A stretch of DNA of 64,000 nt, from assembly GCA_048500275.1 (NCBI GenBank), contig JASNYI010000001.1, positions 2,108,001 through 2,172,000 on the forward strand. The letters are read 5' to 3'. Positions within the stretch are counted from its first letter, which is position 1; each line of letters opens with the position of its first letter. Below, piece after piece: positions 1 to 8,252 of the stretch. The DNA is from UBA5066 sp048500275 (GTDB lineage Bacteria > Acidobacteriota > Thermoanaerobaculia > UBA5066). The position numbers were made by a program, and so were the translations under genes. The notes under the pieces are model-generated. The model did no database searches, was not told the origin of the DNA, and worked only from the letters and a program-made list of their open reading frames with translations.

Positions 1-3000
1 CGGAGCGGTGAACGTGACCGAGGGTTCCGCGGCCGTCCCATCGCTGAATGTCACCGCGGCCGGGTTGCCCGCATGCGCTGTCCAGAGGAGGGACGCCGGA
101 CCCTCGGCATCAAACGAGGCGCGGCCGTCAAGCGTGACGGTTCCCAGCGCGTCGAGAGTCTGGCTCCGCCCCGCATCAGCGACAGGGGCCTGGTCCGGAA
201 GGGGTTCTGGGGTGTAGGAGAGGGTGAGCGTGGGCTTCTTCGACGCGACCGTCGCGCTCCCGGAGTACCAGGTCACGCGCGACGTGGTGCCGAGGGTGTC
301 GCCGCGCGTCCGGAGCGAGAGCTTCCCGGATCCTGCGATGCGGTCGGCGAGAACTGCGAGATCGTCTTCCGTGAACGTCCAGAGGTTCGCCTGGTTCGCG
401 ACCACCTGGCCCGTCCCAACGAGGACCGGGGTTAGCGTCCGGTCGGGGGTCGCGGCGCTAATCGTCGTGTAGGTGGCCTGTGCCCAGTTCGGATCCAGCG
501 TCGTCGGGAGGAGCTGCACCGACCACTGGTCCGTTACCGTGTTGCCTGTGACGGACTTCCCGGTGAGCGTGAGCGTCGCGGCGGTGAGGGTGGACTGCGG
601 AGGCGGCGTGGGGAGCGCGAACTGCGCGGCACCGAGGTACGTGACGCTCGAGGAGCGACCCGTGAGCATGTCGGAGGTGAAGTACCGTCCGGTCGGGTAG
701 CTCGAGACCACGTATCCGCTCATCCCCGAAGCTGGGACGATCGTCTGGGTGACCGGGGCCGGCGGTCCTGCGGCAATCGTCACCTGCACGCGGTCCGGGA
801 GGCTCGTCTGCACCCCGTCGGAAACCACGAGGTCGAACTGGTAGGTGCCAGCCACGCTCGCGAGGAGCGCCGGCTTCGGTGCGTGCACTCCGCGAAGGAC
901 CCCGGTCGCGGGGTTTCCGGCGACTTCCGTCCAGGCGTAGGTGAGCGCGATGCCCTCGGGGTCGGTGCTGGTACTCCCGTCGAGGAACATCAACCAGTCC
1001 ACGTTCCCGGATGCGTCGGCTCCGGCGCGCGCGGTCGGCGCCGCATTCGTCGTGGCAGCAGCCACGCCCGTGAGCTGGCCGCGGTCATTCCAGGTGAAGC
1101 TGCGGCTCACCCCGATGCGCGCGAGCTGTCCGTCGAGGTCGTACGTCCGAAGACCGTCGCCCGCGTTCAGGAGCTGGTCGGCGGTGTCGTAGGTGTAGGC
1201 AGTCGCCCCGAGTGGGTCGGTCTTCTGGGTCCGGTTGCCCGTCGCGTCGTAGATGTAGCCGACCGTTCGGTTCCCGGGATAGGCGGCTTCCGTGATTCTG
1301 GCCAGGGCATCGTAGGTGTAGCTCTCGGTCGTTCCGTCCACGGTGCGGGTGAGCCGGTTCCCACGCTCGTCGTAGGTGTGCCCGACTGTGGCGAACGGCG
1401 TCTGCCCGAGCGCGTGCGTGACCGAGGCAATGCGACCAGCGTCGTCGTAGGAGTAGGTCGCGTTCGTTCCGTTCGGCAGCGCGACCGTGAGGATCCGACC
1501 GTTTTCGTCGTAGTCGTACTCCGTCACGCGGTTCTGACTGTCCGTGACGGTCGTGACGCGCCGGGCATCGTCGTACGCGTACGTGACCGAGAATCCCCCC
1601 GGGTAGCCGAGCGTCTCGAGGTTCCCGACCTCGTCGTAGGCGTAGGTGACGGTCTCGGTTCCGGCCGGACTCGTACGGGTCCGGGTGAGAGGCCGGTTCA
1701 GGTCGTCGTAGGTGATGTCGACCTGCCCGTCCGTGTCCACCATGCGCGTCCGGTTGCCGACGCCGTCGTAGAGGAACGTGACCGTGGAGTCGTCCTGGTA
1801 GGTCACGGTCGTGAGCTCGCCACCATAGTTGTAGCTGTAGTCCGTCCGGTTCCCGCGTGCGTCGATCGTGTACAGGACGCTCCCGTCGGCGCGGTACATC
1901 GTCTGCGTCGTCCGGTTCAACGGATCGGTCACGCTCGCCTGGCGGCCGAAGGCATCATAGGTAAAGCTCGTGATGTGCCCGAGGGCGTCCGTGACCTTCT
2001 GGAGCGTGTTGTTCGGGTTGTAGGTGTACGTCACGACGCCCCCGAGGGCGTCGGTCGTCGTCGCAAGCGCGTTCTTCGTGTCGTTGTAGGCGAACGTCGT
2101 CTCGTACCCGTCGGCGTCCTCGACCGTGACCTTCCGGCCCTTCGTGTCGTAGACGGTGGTGGTCACGTTTCCGAGCGGGTCGGTGACCGTGAGGACGTTG
2201 TCGCGTCCGTCGTACGTGTACGTTGTGCGCTCACCGTCCGGTGTCTCCTCCCAGAGTTTCCGACCTGCGATGTCATAGTCGAACGTGACGGTTTCACTCG
2301 TCGCGGTGGTCACGGTCTCCGGGTAGCCGTATGTGTCATAGGTGAACGAGGACACTGCATCGCGTGCGTCAGTGACGGTCGCGACGAGACCGGCCGGCGT
2401 GTAGGTCGTGGTCGTCACGTTCCCGAGCGCGTCCTCGGTCGAGACGAGGTGGTGCTCGGCGTCGTACGTGTTCGTCTGGACGCGGTCGAGCGGGTCGGTC
2501 GTCGTCAGGAGGTTGTTGAAGGCGTCGTACGTAAACTCCGTCCGCCGATTCAGGCTTTCGTCCGTCGAGGCGAGGACGGTGCCACGGCGCCAGTTGCGCT
2601 CGGTGCTCGTCTCACGGCTGAGGATGTCGGTGTACGAGGACGAGACGAAGGTCGCGTACTCCCAGCGGTCCTCCTGGTAGAAGTAGTAGGTGCCGTAGGC
2701 GTCCTGGAAGTTCTCTCGGTCATGTTCGAAGACGGCGTTGCTCTTCGTGTAGTAGTAGAGGTGGAGTTTTCCGAACGTGTCCCAGACGCCCGTCGTGTAC
2801 TGCGGGAAGGTCACTCCGGTGAGGCTGTCGGTGACGGGGCCGTACGCGAGACGCACCTGCACCCCGTTCAGCGTCTGGGTCTCGACCTTCTTTGTGGTCG
2901 CGTTGAAGGTCTGCTCGAGCGTGTCGCCGTCGCACCCGACGCGCTTCGTCAGGACGCTATTCGCGCCGTACGTGTAGGTACAGGTCGCGAAGACCGTCGT

Positions 3001-4917
3001 CGCCGGCAGCTCCTTTTCAAGCTTCGTGAGGGTACCGTTATTCGTGTAGCGGTACACACGCCCGAGCGGATCCGTGATGGTCGCGATCCGCCCCGAGGCG
3101 TAGGTGAAGGTGAGCATGCGACCGGTCGGTTCGGTGACCGTCGTCAGAATTCCCGATCCGTCGCGTGTGAGCGTGGTCGTGTTGCCGTCGGGGTCCACTT
3201 GGCGCGCGAGCCGTCCGGCGCTGTCGAAGATCTCGCGGTCTTGGTTTGGGTGCAGGAGCGTGTACTCCTGCGCGGTGCTGTCGTAGGAGAGCTGACTGAA
3301 GAGCCCGTACTCGCCCGTGAAGGTGTTATCGGCGTTTCGCTTGAAGTAGTGCTTCGCCCCGTCCGCGGACGTCAGGAGCGCGCCGTAGGTATCCGTCGTG
3401 ACGTCGAGGTTCACGCCGTAGTTCCACGTCCAGCCATTGCCGAAGACGCCTGTCACGGTCGAGGCGGTCAGGCTGTTGTAGGTGCGCGAGACGGTAAGAG
3501 GGAAGCCGACGGTGGGAATCGCGATGTCGGTCTCGGTGAGAACGAGGTTCCCGGTTGCGACATCGACGCCGACGCCGGCCTTCGCGGACCAGGGGAGGTT
3601 GCCCTTCTTATGCTCGGCCTCGTACGCCTTCCCGAGCCAGTTGGTGAAGGTCACGAGCGACGTGATGCGACTCCCGCCACCTGTAGCGGAGGCCCCCACC
3701 ACCTCGGGCCCCGTGGTGGAACCCCACCAGTTGTACTGTGCATCCACCGTGCTGCCGGTGCTCGAGAGGCCATAGACGAAGCCGGTGTCCGGGTTGCCAT
3801 TCCACGCGATGGAGTTGTAGCGAAGCACCATCGGCGACGACGACGCGTTAATCGCGTAGCGCGTGCCGGAGTCATTGAGGTCGATGCGGTTGTTCGTGAG
3901 GCGGACGGCGGTCGCGCTGGACGCGAGCACGGCCCAGTACGACGACTGCGTGAGGACGCTGTCCTTGATCGTGATCGCGGACGGCACGCCGTACATGTTC
4001 ACGTGCGTCGTGTTCTTGCGCATCGTGAGGCGCTCGAAGCTCCGCGTTGTGGACGGGTTCTTCTCGAGATTGAGCCCGTACTGGCTCATGTTCTCGATGA
4101 GCGCGTCCGTGAGCGTTAGAAGCGAGAACCGTCCCGTGAAGATGCTGCCGTAGCGGATCTGGATATGCTGGTACGTGCCGTACGCCGCAATCACGGTCTG
4201 GCCGGTATTCCGCCCTTCGGACCCGAAGGTCGCCCAGTCGCCAGACGCGGGACTCGTGGCGTCTCCGTCCTCGTTCGTGTCCCCTGCAACCGAGTCGTCC
4301 TTGAACGAGGTCACGACGATTGGGTTCTGCGCTGAGCCCGCTGCGAGAATCGTCGCGCCCTCCAAGGCGACAAGGCTCGCGCCGCCGTCGAGTTTCACGA
4401 CGACCCCCGGCTCAATCGTGAGGACCGCAGGGGAAACGACCGTCATCGCGCCCGTGACGACGTAGGGACTATCTGCCAGTGCCCACGTCGTATTCGTCGT
4501 GATCTGCCCGGAGACGTCCGTTCGAAGGAGCGTGACAGGAGCGTCTCGACTGACTTTCTCGGTGGCCCGGGCGGAACGATGCTCGCTGCGGTACGGGTCG
4601 GTACTCGCCGTGATGCGTCCCGGGGCATCCGGATTTACATCGGTGTTCTTCCCGAGCGTGTACGTCCCGTCTTCGGCGAGGGGACTCGGTTCATCCGCCG
4701 GATCTGGGGCGATGTAGTGCTCCTCCCGCGCCGATGTCGCACGTTGGCCCAACCGCTCTTCCACCGTTGGCAGGGTCTTCGAGGTCGTGAAGGTGAGAGG
4801 CGCCTGCCCCTCCGTGTCCGATGGCGCGAGTCTCGCGAGCGAGAGCGGAACCGCGGGACCGACGAGCTGAAGAACTAGCGCAGCGAGGAGCAGCGCACTC
4901 GTGGGGCGTCGGGACAT
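1..4917 (-). CDS. Secreted RHS/YD-repeat protein with N-terminal beta-helix, 3' end outside window
   Basis: The frame is open for 1639 codons from the ATG at 4917 to the window edge, so the C terminus is missing. Residues 1-30 form a signal peptide (MSRRPTSALLLAALVLQLVG). Roughly residues 135-430 read as a right-handed beta-helix of the kind found in secreted polysaccharide-binding proteins. Around 460-500 is a DUF6531-like entry (DIAIPTVGFPLTVSRTYNS), followed by some 700 residues of YD repeats such as YDERGNRLTRTVDG and YDAFGRQASVTDP. From about residue 1280 two PKD/Ig-like stretches (one containing PVADAG) flank a DNRLRE-like module. RHS proteins usually form a shell that carries a toxin or adhesin at the C terminus; here that end cannot be seen. 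The 1078-codon open frame on the opposite strand (883-4119) is in register with this gene and is a shadow. Confidence 0.9.
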   Translation of the reverse strand, partial: MSRRPTSALLLAALVLQLVGPAVPLSLARLAPSDTEGQAPLTFTTSKTLPTVEERLGQRATSAREEHYIAPDPADEPSPLAEDGTYTLGKNTDVNPDAPGRITASTDPYRSEHRSARATEKVSRDAPVTLLRTDVSGQITTNTTWALADSPYVVTGAMTVVSPAVLTIEPGVVVKLDGGASLVALEGATILAAGSAQNPIVVTSFKDDSVAGDTNEDGDATSPASGDWATFGSEGRNTGQTVIAAYGTYQHIQIRYGSIFTGRFSLLTLTDALIENMSQYGLNLEKNPSTTRSFERLTMRKNTTHVNMYGVPSAITIKDSVLTQSSYWAVLASSATAVRLTNNRIDLNDSGTRYAINASSSPMVLRYNSIAWNGNPDTGFVYGLSSTGSTVDAQYNWWGSTTGPEVVGASATGGGSRITSLVTFTNWLGKAYEAEHKKGNLPWSAKAGVGVDVATGNLVLTETDIAIPTVGFPLTVSRTYNSLTASTVTGVFGNGWTWNYGVNLDVTTDTYGALLTSADGAKHYFKRNADNTFTGEYGLFSQLSYDSTAQEYTLLHPNQDREIFDSAGRLARQVDPDGNTTTLTRDGSGILTTVTEPTGRMLTFTYASGRIATITDPLGRVYRYTNNGTLTKLEKELPATTVFATCTYTYGANSVLTKRVGCDGDTLEQTFNATTKKVETQTLNGVQVRLAYGPVTDSLTGVTFPQYTTGVWDTFGKLHLYYYTKSNAVFEHDRENFQDAYGTYYFYQEDRWEYATFVSSSYTDILSRETSTERNWRRGTVLASTDESLNRRTEFTYDAFNNLLTTTDPLDRVQTNTYDAEHHLVSTEDALGNVTTTTYTPAGLVATVTDARDAVSSFTYDTYGYPETVTTATSETVTFDYDIAGRKLWEETPDGERTTYTYDGRDNVLTVTDPLGNVTTTVYDTKGRKVTVEDADGYETTFAYNDTKNALATTTDALGGVVTYTYNPNNTLQKVTDALGHITSFTYDAFGRQASVTDPLNRTTQTMYRADGSVLYTIDARGNRTDYSYNYGGELTTVTYQDDSTVTFLYDGVGNRTRMVDTDGQVDITYDDLNRPLTRTRTSPAGTETVTYAYDEVGNLETLGYPGGFSVTYAYDDARRVTTVTDSQNRVTEYDYDENGRILTVALPNGTNATYSYDDAGRIASVTHALGQTPFATVGHTYDERGNRLTRTVDGTTESYTYDALARITEAAYPGNRTVGYIYDATGNRTQKTDPLGATAYTYDTADQLLNAGDGLRTYDLDGQLARIGVSRSFTWNDRGQLTGVAAATTNAAPTARAGADASGNVDWLMFLDGSTSTDPEGIALTYAWTEVAGNPATGVLRGVHAPKPALLASVAGTYQFDLVVSDGVQTSLPDRVQVTIAAGPPAPVTQTIVPASGMSGYVVSSYPTGRYFTSDMLTGRSSSVTYLGAAQFALPTPPPQSTLTAATLTLTGKSVTGNTVTDQWSVQLLPTTLDPNWAQATYTTISAATPDRTLTPVLVGTGQVVANQANLWTFTEDDLAVLADRIAGSGKLSLRTRGDTLGTTSRVTWYSGSATVASKKPTLTLSYTPEPLPDQAPVADAGRSQTLDALGTVTLDGRASFDAEGPASLLWTAHAGNPAAVTFSDGTAAEPSVTFTAP

Positions 4918-5457
4918 GGAGGGTGGGGGGTATGTGTCGTATCCATACTGCACAACAAGTTGCGTGGAGCGCAAGTCCTCGGTCGAAAGAACGACACGAC
5001 TACGAGGGCCCGTCCGTGTTGTTGGGTGGGACCCGAACTGAGAAGAGTCACGGTGAGCGAGCCGGTGGACCCCTTCATCTCTGAGATCACCCCCTGATCT
5101 CATGAAAGCGGAGCTCCCTGATCTCGATGGAACCCACGAATCGCCAGACGGATCCGCTCGAAACGGGCGCGAGAGCAGGGGAGTCGTGAGCTTCCCGCTT
5201 CCCTTGGGGGTGTGCCCCTGCCACGGTCCTCCCGACCTGGCCACGCCTCTCCCGTTGCCACGGCCCCACGGTCCAGCTCCGGCCTGTTCGGGGAAGGCCC
5301 ATTGGAGAAGGCCAGGCGAACAGCGCTGAACGACCGGCCTGCCTCTCGGCATTAGGGCCGACCCGCCGCGAGCATTTCCCGAAACGGCCCGTCGTTTTAT
5401 GGGCGGATTTACCGCGCTGGCGCGCGGAGGTCCGTCCCAATTCCTAATCCACCCGCC
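4918..5457. other. Intergenic region between divergent RHS gene and mobilisation-like module
   Basis: 540 bases without a convincing gene. It must hold the promoters of the RHS gene (minus) and the module starting at 5458 (plus). Visible structure includes a set of TGATCTC repeats at 5082-5125 and an inverted repeat CTGTTCG / CGAACAG at about 5284-5325 that encloses paired GGCC blocks. Short open frames here (5087-5440 minus, 5102-5329 plus) have no family resemblance. Confidence 0.6.
5082..5125. promoter_or_regulatory. Inverted and direct TGATCTC repeats (operator- or iteron-like)
   Basis: TGAGATCA (5082-5089) and TGATCTCA (5095-5102) are perfect inverted repeats separated by five C residues. 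A third TGATCTC follows at 5119-5125, 24 bases after the second, so two copies are direct and one inverted. The position between a divergent pair of transcription units suits a regulator site. A replication iteron is also possible but unproven. Confidence 0.4.
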
Positions 5458-5814
5458 ATGCGGAACACCGAGAACCACGTAACGCTCCAAGGTCGTGCGA
5501 GGGCTCCCACGGTCCGACTCACGGCGAACGGTCCCGTCGTCGCAACTGTCGACCTGGAGATCGAGGACCTGCCTCGAACCGAAATCACCGTTGTCGGTCT
5601 CGGCCTCGAGGCCGCCGCGATCGCCGGCGCGGAAAAGGGCTCTCTCCTTCGCGTCGAGGGAGCGCTCGCCTTCGATCCGGAAACGCGCTCGCTGTTCGTC
5701 CAGGCGACGGAGGTCGTGCGCCTCATTCAGCGTGGGTACGACCTCGTTCCCGTCGGCCCGTCGGTCGCGGAACTCGACCGTCTCGCGTCGGTGCTCACTC
5801 CGGCCATCCCCTAA
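5458..5814 (+). CDS. Small OB-fold-like (SSB/PriB-like) protein
   Basis: 118 residues. The N-terminal half (NHVTLQGRARAPTVRLTANG, followed by VVATVDLEIEDLP) has the strand pattern of a single-stranded-DNA-binding OB fold, and KGSLLRVEGALAFDPETRSLFVQA resembles the later strands of SSB and PriB proteins. It is the first gene of a plus-strand run that includes a canonical SSB at 6449. There is no purine-rich ribosome site; instead CCTAATCC sits just before the ATG. I infer a nucleic-acid-binding accessory of the mobilisation module; it could equally be an unrelated beta-rich small protein. Confidence 0.6.
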   Translation: MRNTENHVTLQGRARAPTVRLTANGPVVATVDLEIEDLPRTEITVVGLGLEAAAIAGAEKGSLLRVEGALAFDPETRSLFVQATEVVRLIQRGYDLVPVGPSVAELDRLASVLTPAIP

Positions 5815-5826
5815 CTCCTGCCTCCG

Positions 5827-6396
5827 ATGGGTGTCACGATTCACTACTACACGGAGGCCGGCCGAGGCCTGAGCCCGGAGACCGCCGAAGGCCAGTTCGA
5901 ACGCGCCGTCGCCCTCACGACGGAAATCGGAACGCGGCTGGGGTGGAAGTTCCGAGGAAGGTTTCGGGAGGAGAACCGGCGGTATACAGAATTCGCGCCG
6001 AAGGGCGGCTCTCGGGACGGTACGGGAACGATTCGAATGGCGCTCTGGGATCCGGACCCCGGCTGTGAAACCTTCGGCCTCGAGTGGGTCGAAGGTACGG
6101 GGATTCTTCCCTACGCCTTCGTCAAAACGCAGTACGCGGACGACCGCGTCCGCGTCCACGCGGGCATCATCACACTTCTCGATCGTCTGAACCGAGAAGT
6201 CTTCGACGGCCGTCTGTTGATCCACGACGAAGGCGGCTTCTACCAGGGCGGTTCGCTCGACGCACTCGCGGGCGGTTTCGCCGAGAACGAAGAGGTCCTC
6301 CGTCATGTGCTCAGGGCGATTCAAGGCCAGGGCTGGAGCATCGGGAGGCCAGCGGATCGCCAGAGCGGGACGGACGCGACCGACACAGACAGGTAA
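5827..6396 (+). CDS. Unidentified 189-aa protein in mobilisation-like module
   Basis: I do not recognise a family. The protein is mixed alpha/beta, acidic, without signal peptide or membrane segment. It begins MGVTIHYYTEAGRGLSPETA and carries a central aromatic stretch (WDPDPGCETFGLEWVEGTG) and a helical C terminus ending in a polar tail. It starts 12 bases after the preceding stop, with CCTAACTCC before the ATG, so it is probably co-transcribed with the OB-fold-like gene before it and the ssb after it. A cytoplasmic role in DNA metabolism of the element is a guess from context only. Confidence 0.6.
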   Translation: MGVTIHYYTEAGRGLSPETAEGQFERAVALTTEIGTRLGWKFRGRFREENRRYTEFAPKGGSRDGTGTIRMALWDPDPGCETFGLEWVEGTGILPYAFVKTQYADDRVRVHAGIITLLDRLNREVFDGRLLIHDEGGFYQGGSLDALAGGFAENEEVLRHVLRAIQGQGWSIGRPADRQSGTDATDTDR

Positions 6397-6448
6397 GCGA
6401 AGTTCGCGGTTATCCCGAATTACCCTCATTTCCTGACAACCCACCACT

Positions 6449-6832
6449 ATGCGCAGCGTCAACAAAGTCATCCTCGTCGGACACCTTGCCGCGGATCCCG
6501 AGACCTTCGCTACGAAGACCGGAGCCGTGCGCGCCACCTTCCCCGTCGCGACCCACCGATCCACAACGTCGGACGGCGAGAGGAAGGAAGTCACGGACTA
6601 CCACCGCGTCGTCGCCTGGGGAAAGCTCGGGGAGATCTGCATGAAGTTTCTGACAAAGGGCACCGGGATCTACCTCGAAGGCACGATCCTGAACCGCGCC
6701 TACGAGAAAGACGGCGAGCGGAAATACATGACGGAGATCCGCGCAGCAGAGATCAACCTCCTGACGTTCAAGAAGAAGGGCGGCGTCGCCTCCGTGAGTC
6801 TCGACGAGCCGGACGCAAAGCCGGACGCTTAG
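6449..6832 (+). CDS. ssb: Single-stranded DNA-binding protein
   Basis: 127 residues with the classic SSB opening NKVILVGHLAADPE and conserved blocks ATFPVATHR, VTDYHRVVAWGKLGEICMKF and GTGIYLEGTI. It binds and protects ssDNA during replication, repair or conjugative transfer. The OB fold occupies about residues 1-110. The usual long flexible linker and the DDIPF-type acidic tip that recruits partner proteins are missing: the protein ends EPDAKPDA. That shortening, and its place among mobile-element-type genes, points to an element-borne SSB rather than the housekeeping copy. Confidence 0.92.
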   Translation: MRSVNKVILVGHLAADPETFATKTGAVRATFPVATHRSTTSDGERKEVTDYHRVVAWGKLGEICMKFLTKGTGIYLEGTILNRAYEKDGERKYMTEIRAAEINLLTFKKKGGVASVSLDEPDAKPDA

Positions 6833-6887
6833 GGCGGCTCCCGGTCCCGGTTTCTACTCGAGAAGAGAAAGAACTCTCGTTAGCAGC

Positions 6888-7008
6888 GGGCGTGGATCTG
6901 AGGAGAACGCCGCAACGTTTTCCAAGGGCTGTGGGATGCCCGCCACCTGACGCTCCCGAGCGACGGATCGTCTGAGCGGGCATTCCATAGCCCGTCATAT
7001 CCACGCCC
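6888..7008. ncRNA. Long nested hairpin between ssb and next gene
   Basis: GGGCGTGGATCTGA (6888-6901) pairs with TCATATCCACGCCC (6995-7008), 13 of 14 bases. Inside it, 6926-6943 (GGGCTGTGGGATGCCCGC) pairs with 6976-6993 (GCGGGCATTCCATAGCCC), 16 of 18 bases, with the mismatches able to wobble. A small CGCTC-CC-GAGCG hairpin lies in the terminal loop. The right arms of the two stems abut while the left arms are 24 bases apart, as in a structured RNA with a side bulge. It may be a regulatory RNA, an oriT/origin hairpin or an mRNA leader; it is listed as ncRNA only because of the fold. Confidence 0.4.
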
Positions 7009-7036
7009 GACCTCTGGTCCCTAATCCCTGAAGCCT

Positions 7037-7504
7037 ATGGCGTCGAATTCCTTTCTCCCGTCCGGCGCGACCACGGAACTGACCGTCCTCTTCGACACCC
7101 CGAAGGAGGGCATGTCGCAGTACGGACCGTACCGGGCCTACCGTGTCGCCACGCCCGACGGCGAACAGCACACGTTCTTTCCCCCGCGCTCCCTCTTTCT
7201 CGAGCTCGACCGGCTCCAGATTCGCCGTGGCTCGAAGCTTCAGGTCCGCGCGACGGAGCGCATTAGTCCGGAAGGGAGGGTTATCCCGAGGATTGAACTT
7301 ATGGGTTCCGCTGAGGTGCCCGCCGTCACGATCCCAGAACCGATGCCGACGATCGGACGGCAGCGGAGCGGAACTCAGGATTCCGTTCTCGCGTGCGTTG
7401 CCCTGAAGGCGGCTGTTCAAGGTCGCGAGCTGCTGGAACGGCGTGAAGACGTCCTCGCTGTCGCCGACACGTACCTGGCGTGGTTGCGCCGGCAGCTGTC
7501 ATAA
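7037..7504 (+). CDS. Predicted OB-fold plus helical-tail protein
   Basis: 155 residues. Strand-rich N-terminal two thirds (TELTVLFDTPKEGMSQYGP, RRGSKLQVRATERISPEGRV) resemble a small OB-fold/ssDNA-binding domain. A C-terminal helix pair, about residues 112-153 (SVLACVALKAAVQ, EDVLAVADTYLAWLRR), looks like the tail found in some phage and plasmid DNA-binding proteins. That makes it the third potential ssDNA-binding protein in the run. Family membership is tentative; the gene itself is well supported by codon bias and by position. Confidence 0.6.
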   Translation: MASNSFLPSGATTELTVLFDTPKEGMSQYGPYRAYRVATPDGEQHTFFPPRSLFLELDRLQIRRGSKLQVRATERISPEGRVIPRIELMGSAEVPAVTIPEPMPTIGRQRSGTQDSVLACVALKAAVQGRELLERREDVLAVADTYLAWLRRQLS

Positions 7505-8033
7505 GCGGACGTTGCGGTTCGGCCGCCGGGGGGTAGAGCGACGTCGCGTGACCGTGCGTTTAGTGCGGCGAGACTCATCGAAAATCTCTTCAAGAAAGTC
7601 CTTGACTTCTCGAAAAAGAGGTTCTAACTTCTAGGAACCACGGAGATGGAGTTGAACGGCAGCGCGCAAGCGTCGCCGTTTTCGATTCTCTCCGGGTCGC
7701 CAGTCGCCAGCTGAGTCACCTCCCGAACTCCGGCACCGGCCCATCTCGCACGACAGAACGACACGCGAATAACCCTGCCGGGGGGATTTCCCGGAAGTCC
7801 GCGCGAATGAGCGCGAGACGGTCTTCGACAACCGAATCGAAGGTAGCGGCCGCAGCCGGCGGGCGGCGGTCGCCGAGGGGCAATGTCCCCTCGAACGCAA
7901 CCGTGGGGCGCGGAAGCCCCGCGGTGCTCGCTTTGGCGCGGAAGGGTCCCGGCTCTGTCCGGAGACCCGCCGCGCCGACGGGCGAGGAGGGTTCCCTCCT
8001 CGTGCTCTCCACCAAACAGAAAAGGAAGAGGTT
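7505..8033. other. 529-base intergenic region with likely promoter
   Basis: No gene is supported here. It contains a sigma70-like promoter at about 7602-7630 and several GC-rich hairpins (around 7860-7990, for example GGGACATTGCCCC-type arms near 7876-7895). It separates the OB-fold genes from the 8034-13716 genes, so the latter are probably a separate transcription unit. Confidence 0.5.
7602..7630 (+). promoter_or_regulatory. Sigma70-like promoter upstream of the 8034-13716 operon
   Basis: TTGACT at 7602-7607 matches the -35 consensus at 5 of 6 positions. A TCTAACTT block at 7623-7630 gives -10 choices with 15 or 17 base spacing. The spacer is AT-rich and partly palindromic (CTTCTCGAAAAAGAGG), unusual in this GC-rich DNA. 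The leader to the first gene would be about 400 bases. Confidence 0.45.
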
Positions 8034-8252
8034 ATGAACGACACCATCAAGGTCTCGATCGAGTCTCCGCGGCTCACCCTGACCGCCACGCATACCCCGA
8101 CCGACACCGAGGGCCTGCGCCAGACGCTCGCCCTCATCCAAACCTTCCTCCGCTCGCTCGTTGGCGACGTGCCGAGTGAGCCTTCCGCAGCGCCCCGTCG
8201 TGGCCGCCCGCGTGCCTCCGAATCTGTGAAGACGGCGGGAGGTGAGGCGTGA
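8034..8252 (+). CDS. Small protein with AT-hook-like basic tail
   Basis: 72 residues. The first 45 are a short beta strand pair and a helix (LRQTLALIQTFLRSLVGD). The C terminus is a flexible basic region, PRRGRPRASES, that resembles an AT-hook minor-groove-binding motif. The stop overlaps the GTG start of the next gene by 4 bases (GTGA), so the two are translationally coupled. Function is unknown; DNA binding is inferred only from the RGRP motif. Confidence 0.6.
   Translation: MNDTIKVSIESPRLTLTATHTPTDTEGLRQTLALIQTFLRSLVGDVPSEPSAAPRRGRPRASESVKTAGGEA

Noticed and set aside
883..4119. 1078-codon plus-strand open frame
   Set aside because: In register with, and antisense to, the RHS gene. Its Arg/Val/Gly-rich sequence has no domain, while the minus strand has signal peptide and YD repeats.
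5087..5440. 117-aa minus and 75-aa plus frames in the 4918-5457 gap
   Set aside because: Arg/Pro-rich, no domain, no ribosome site, and they overlap repeats and hairpins.
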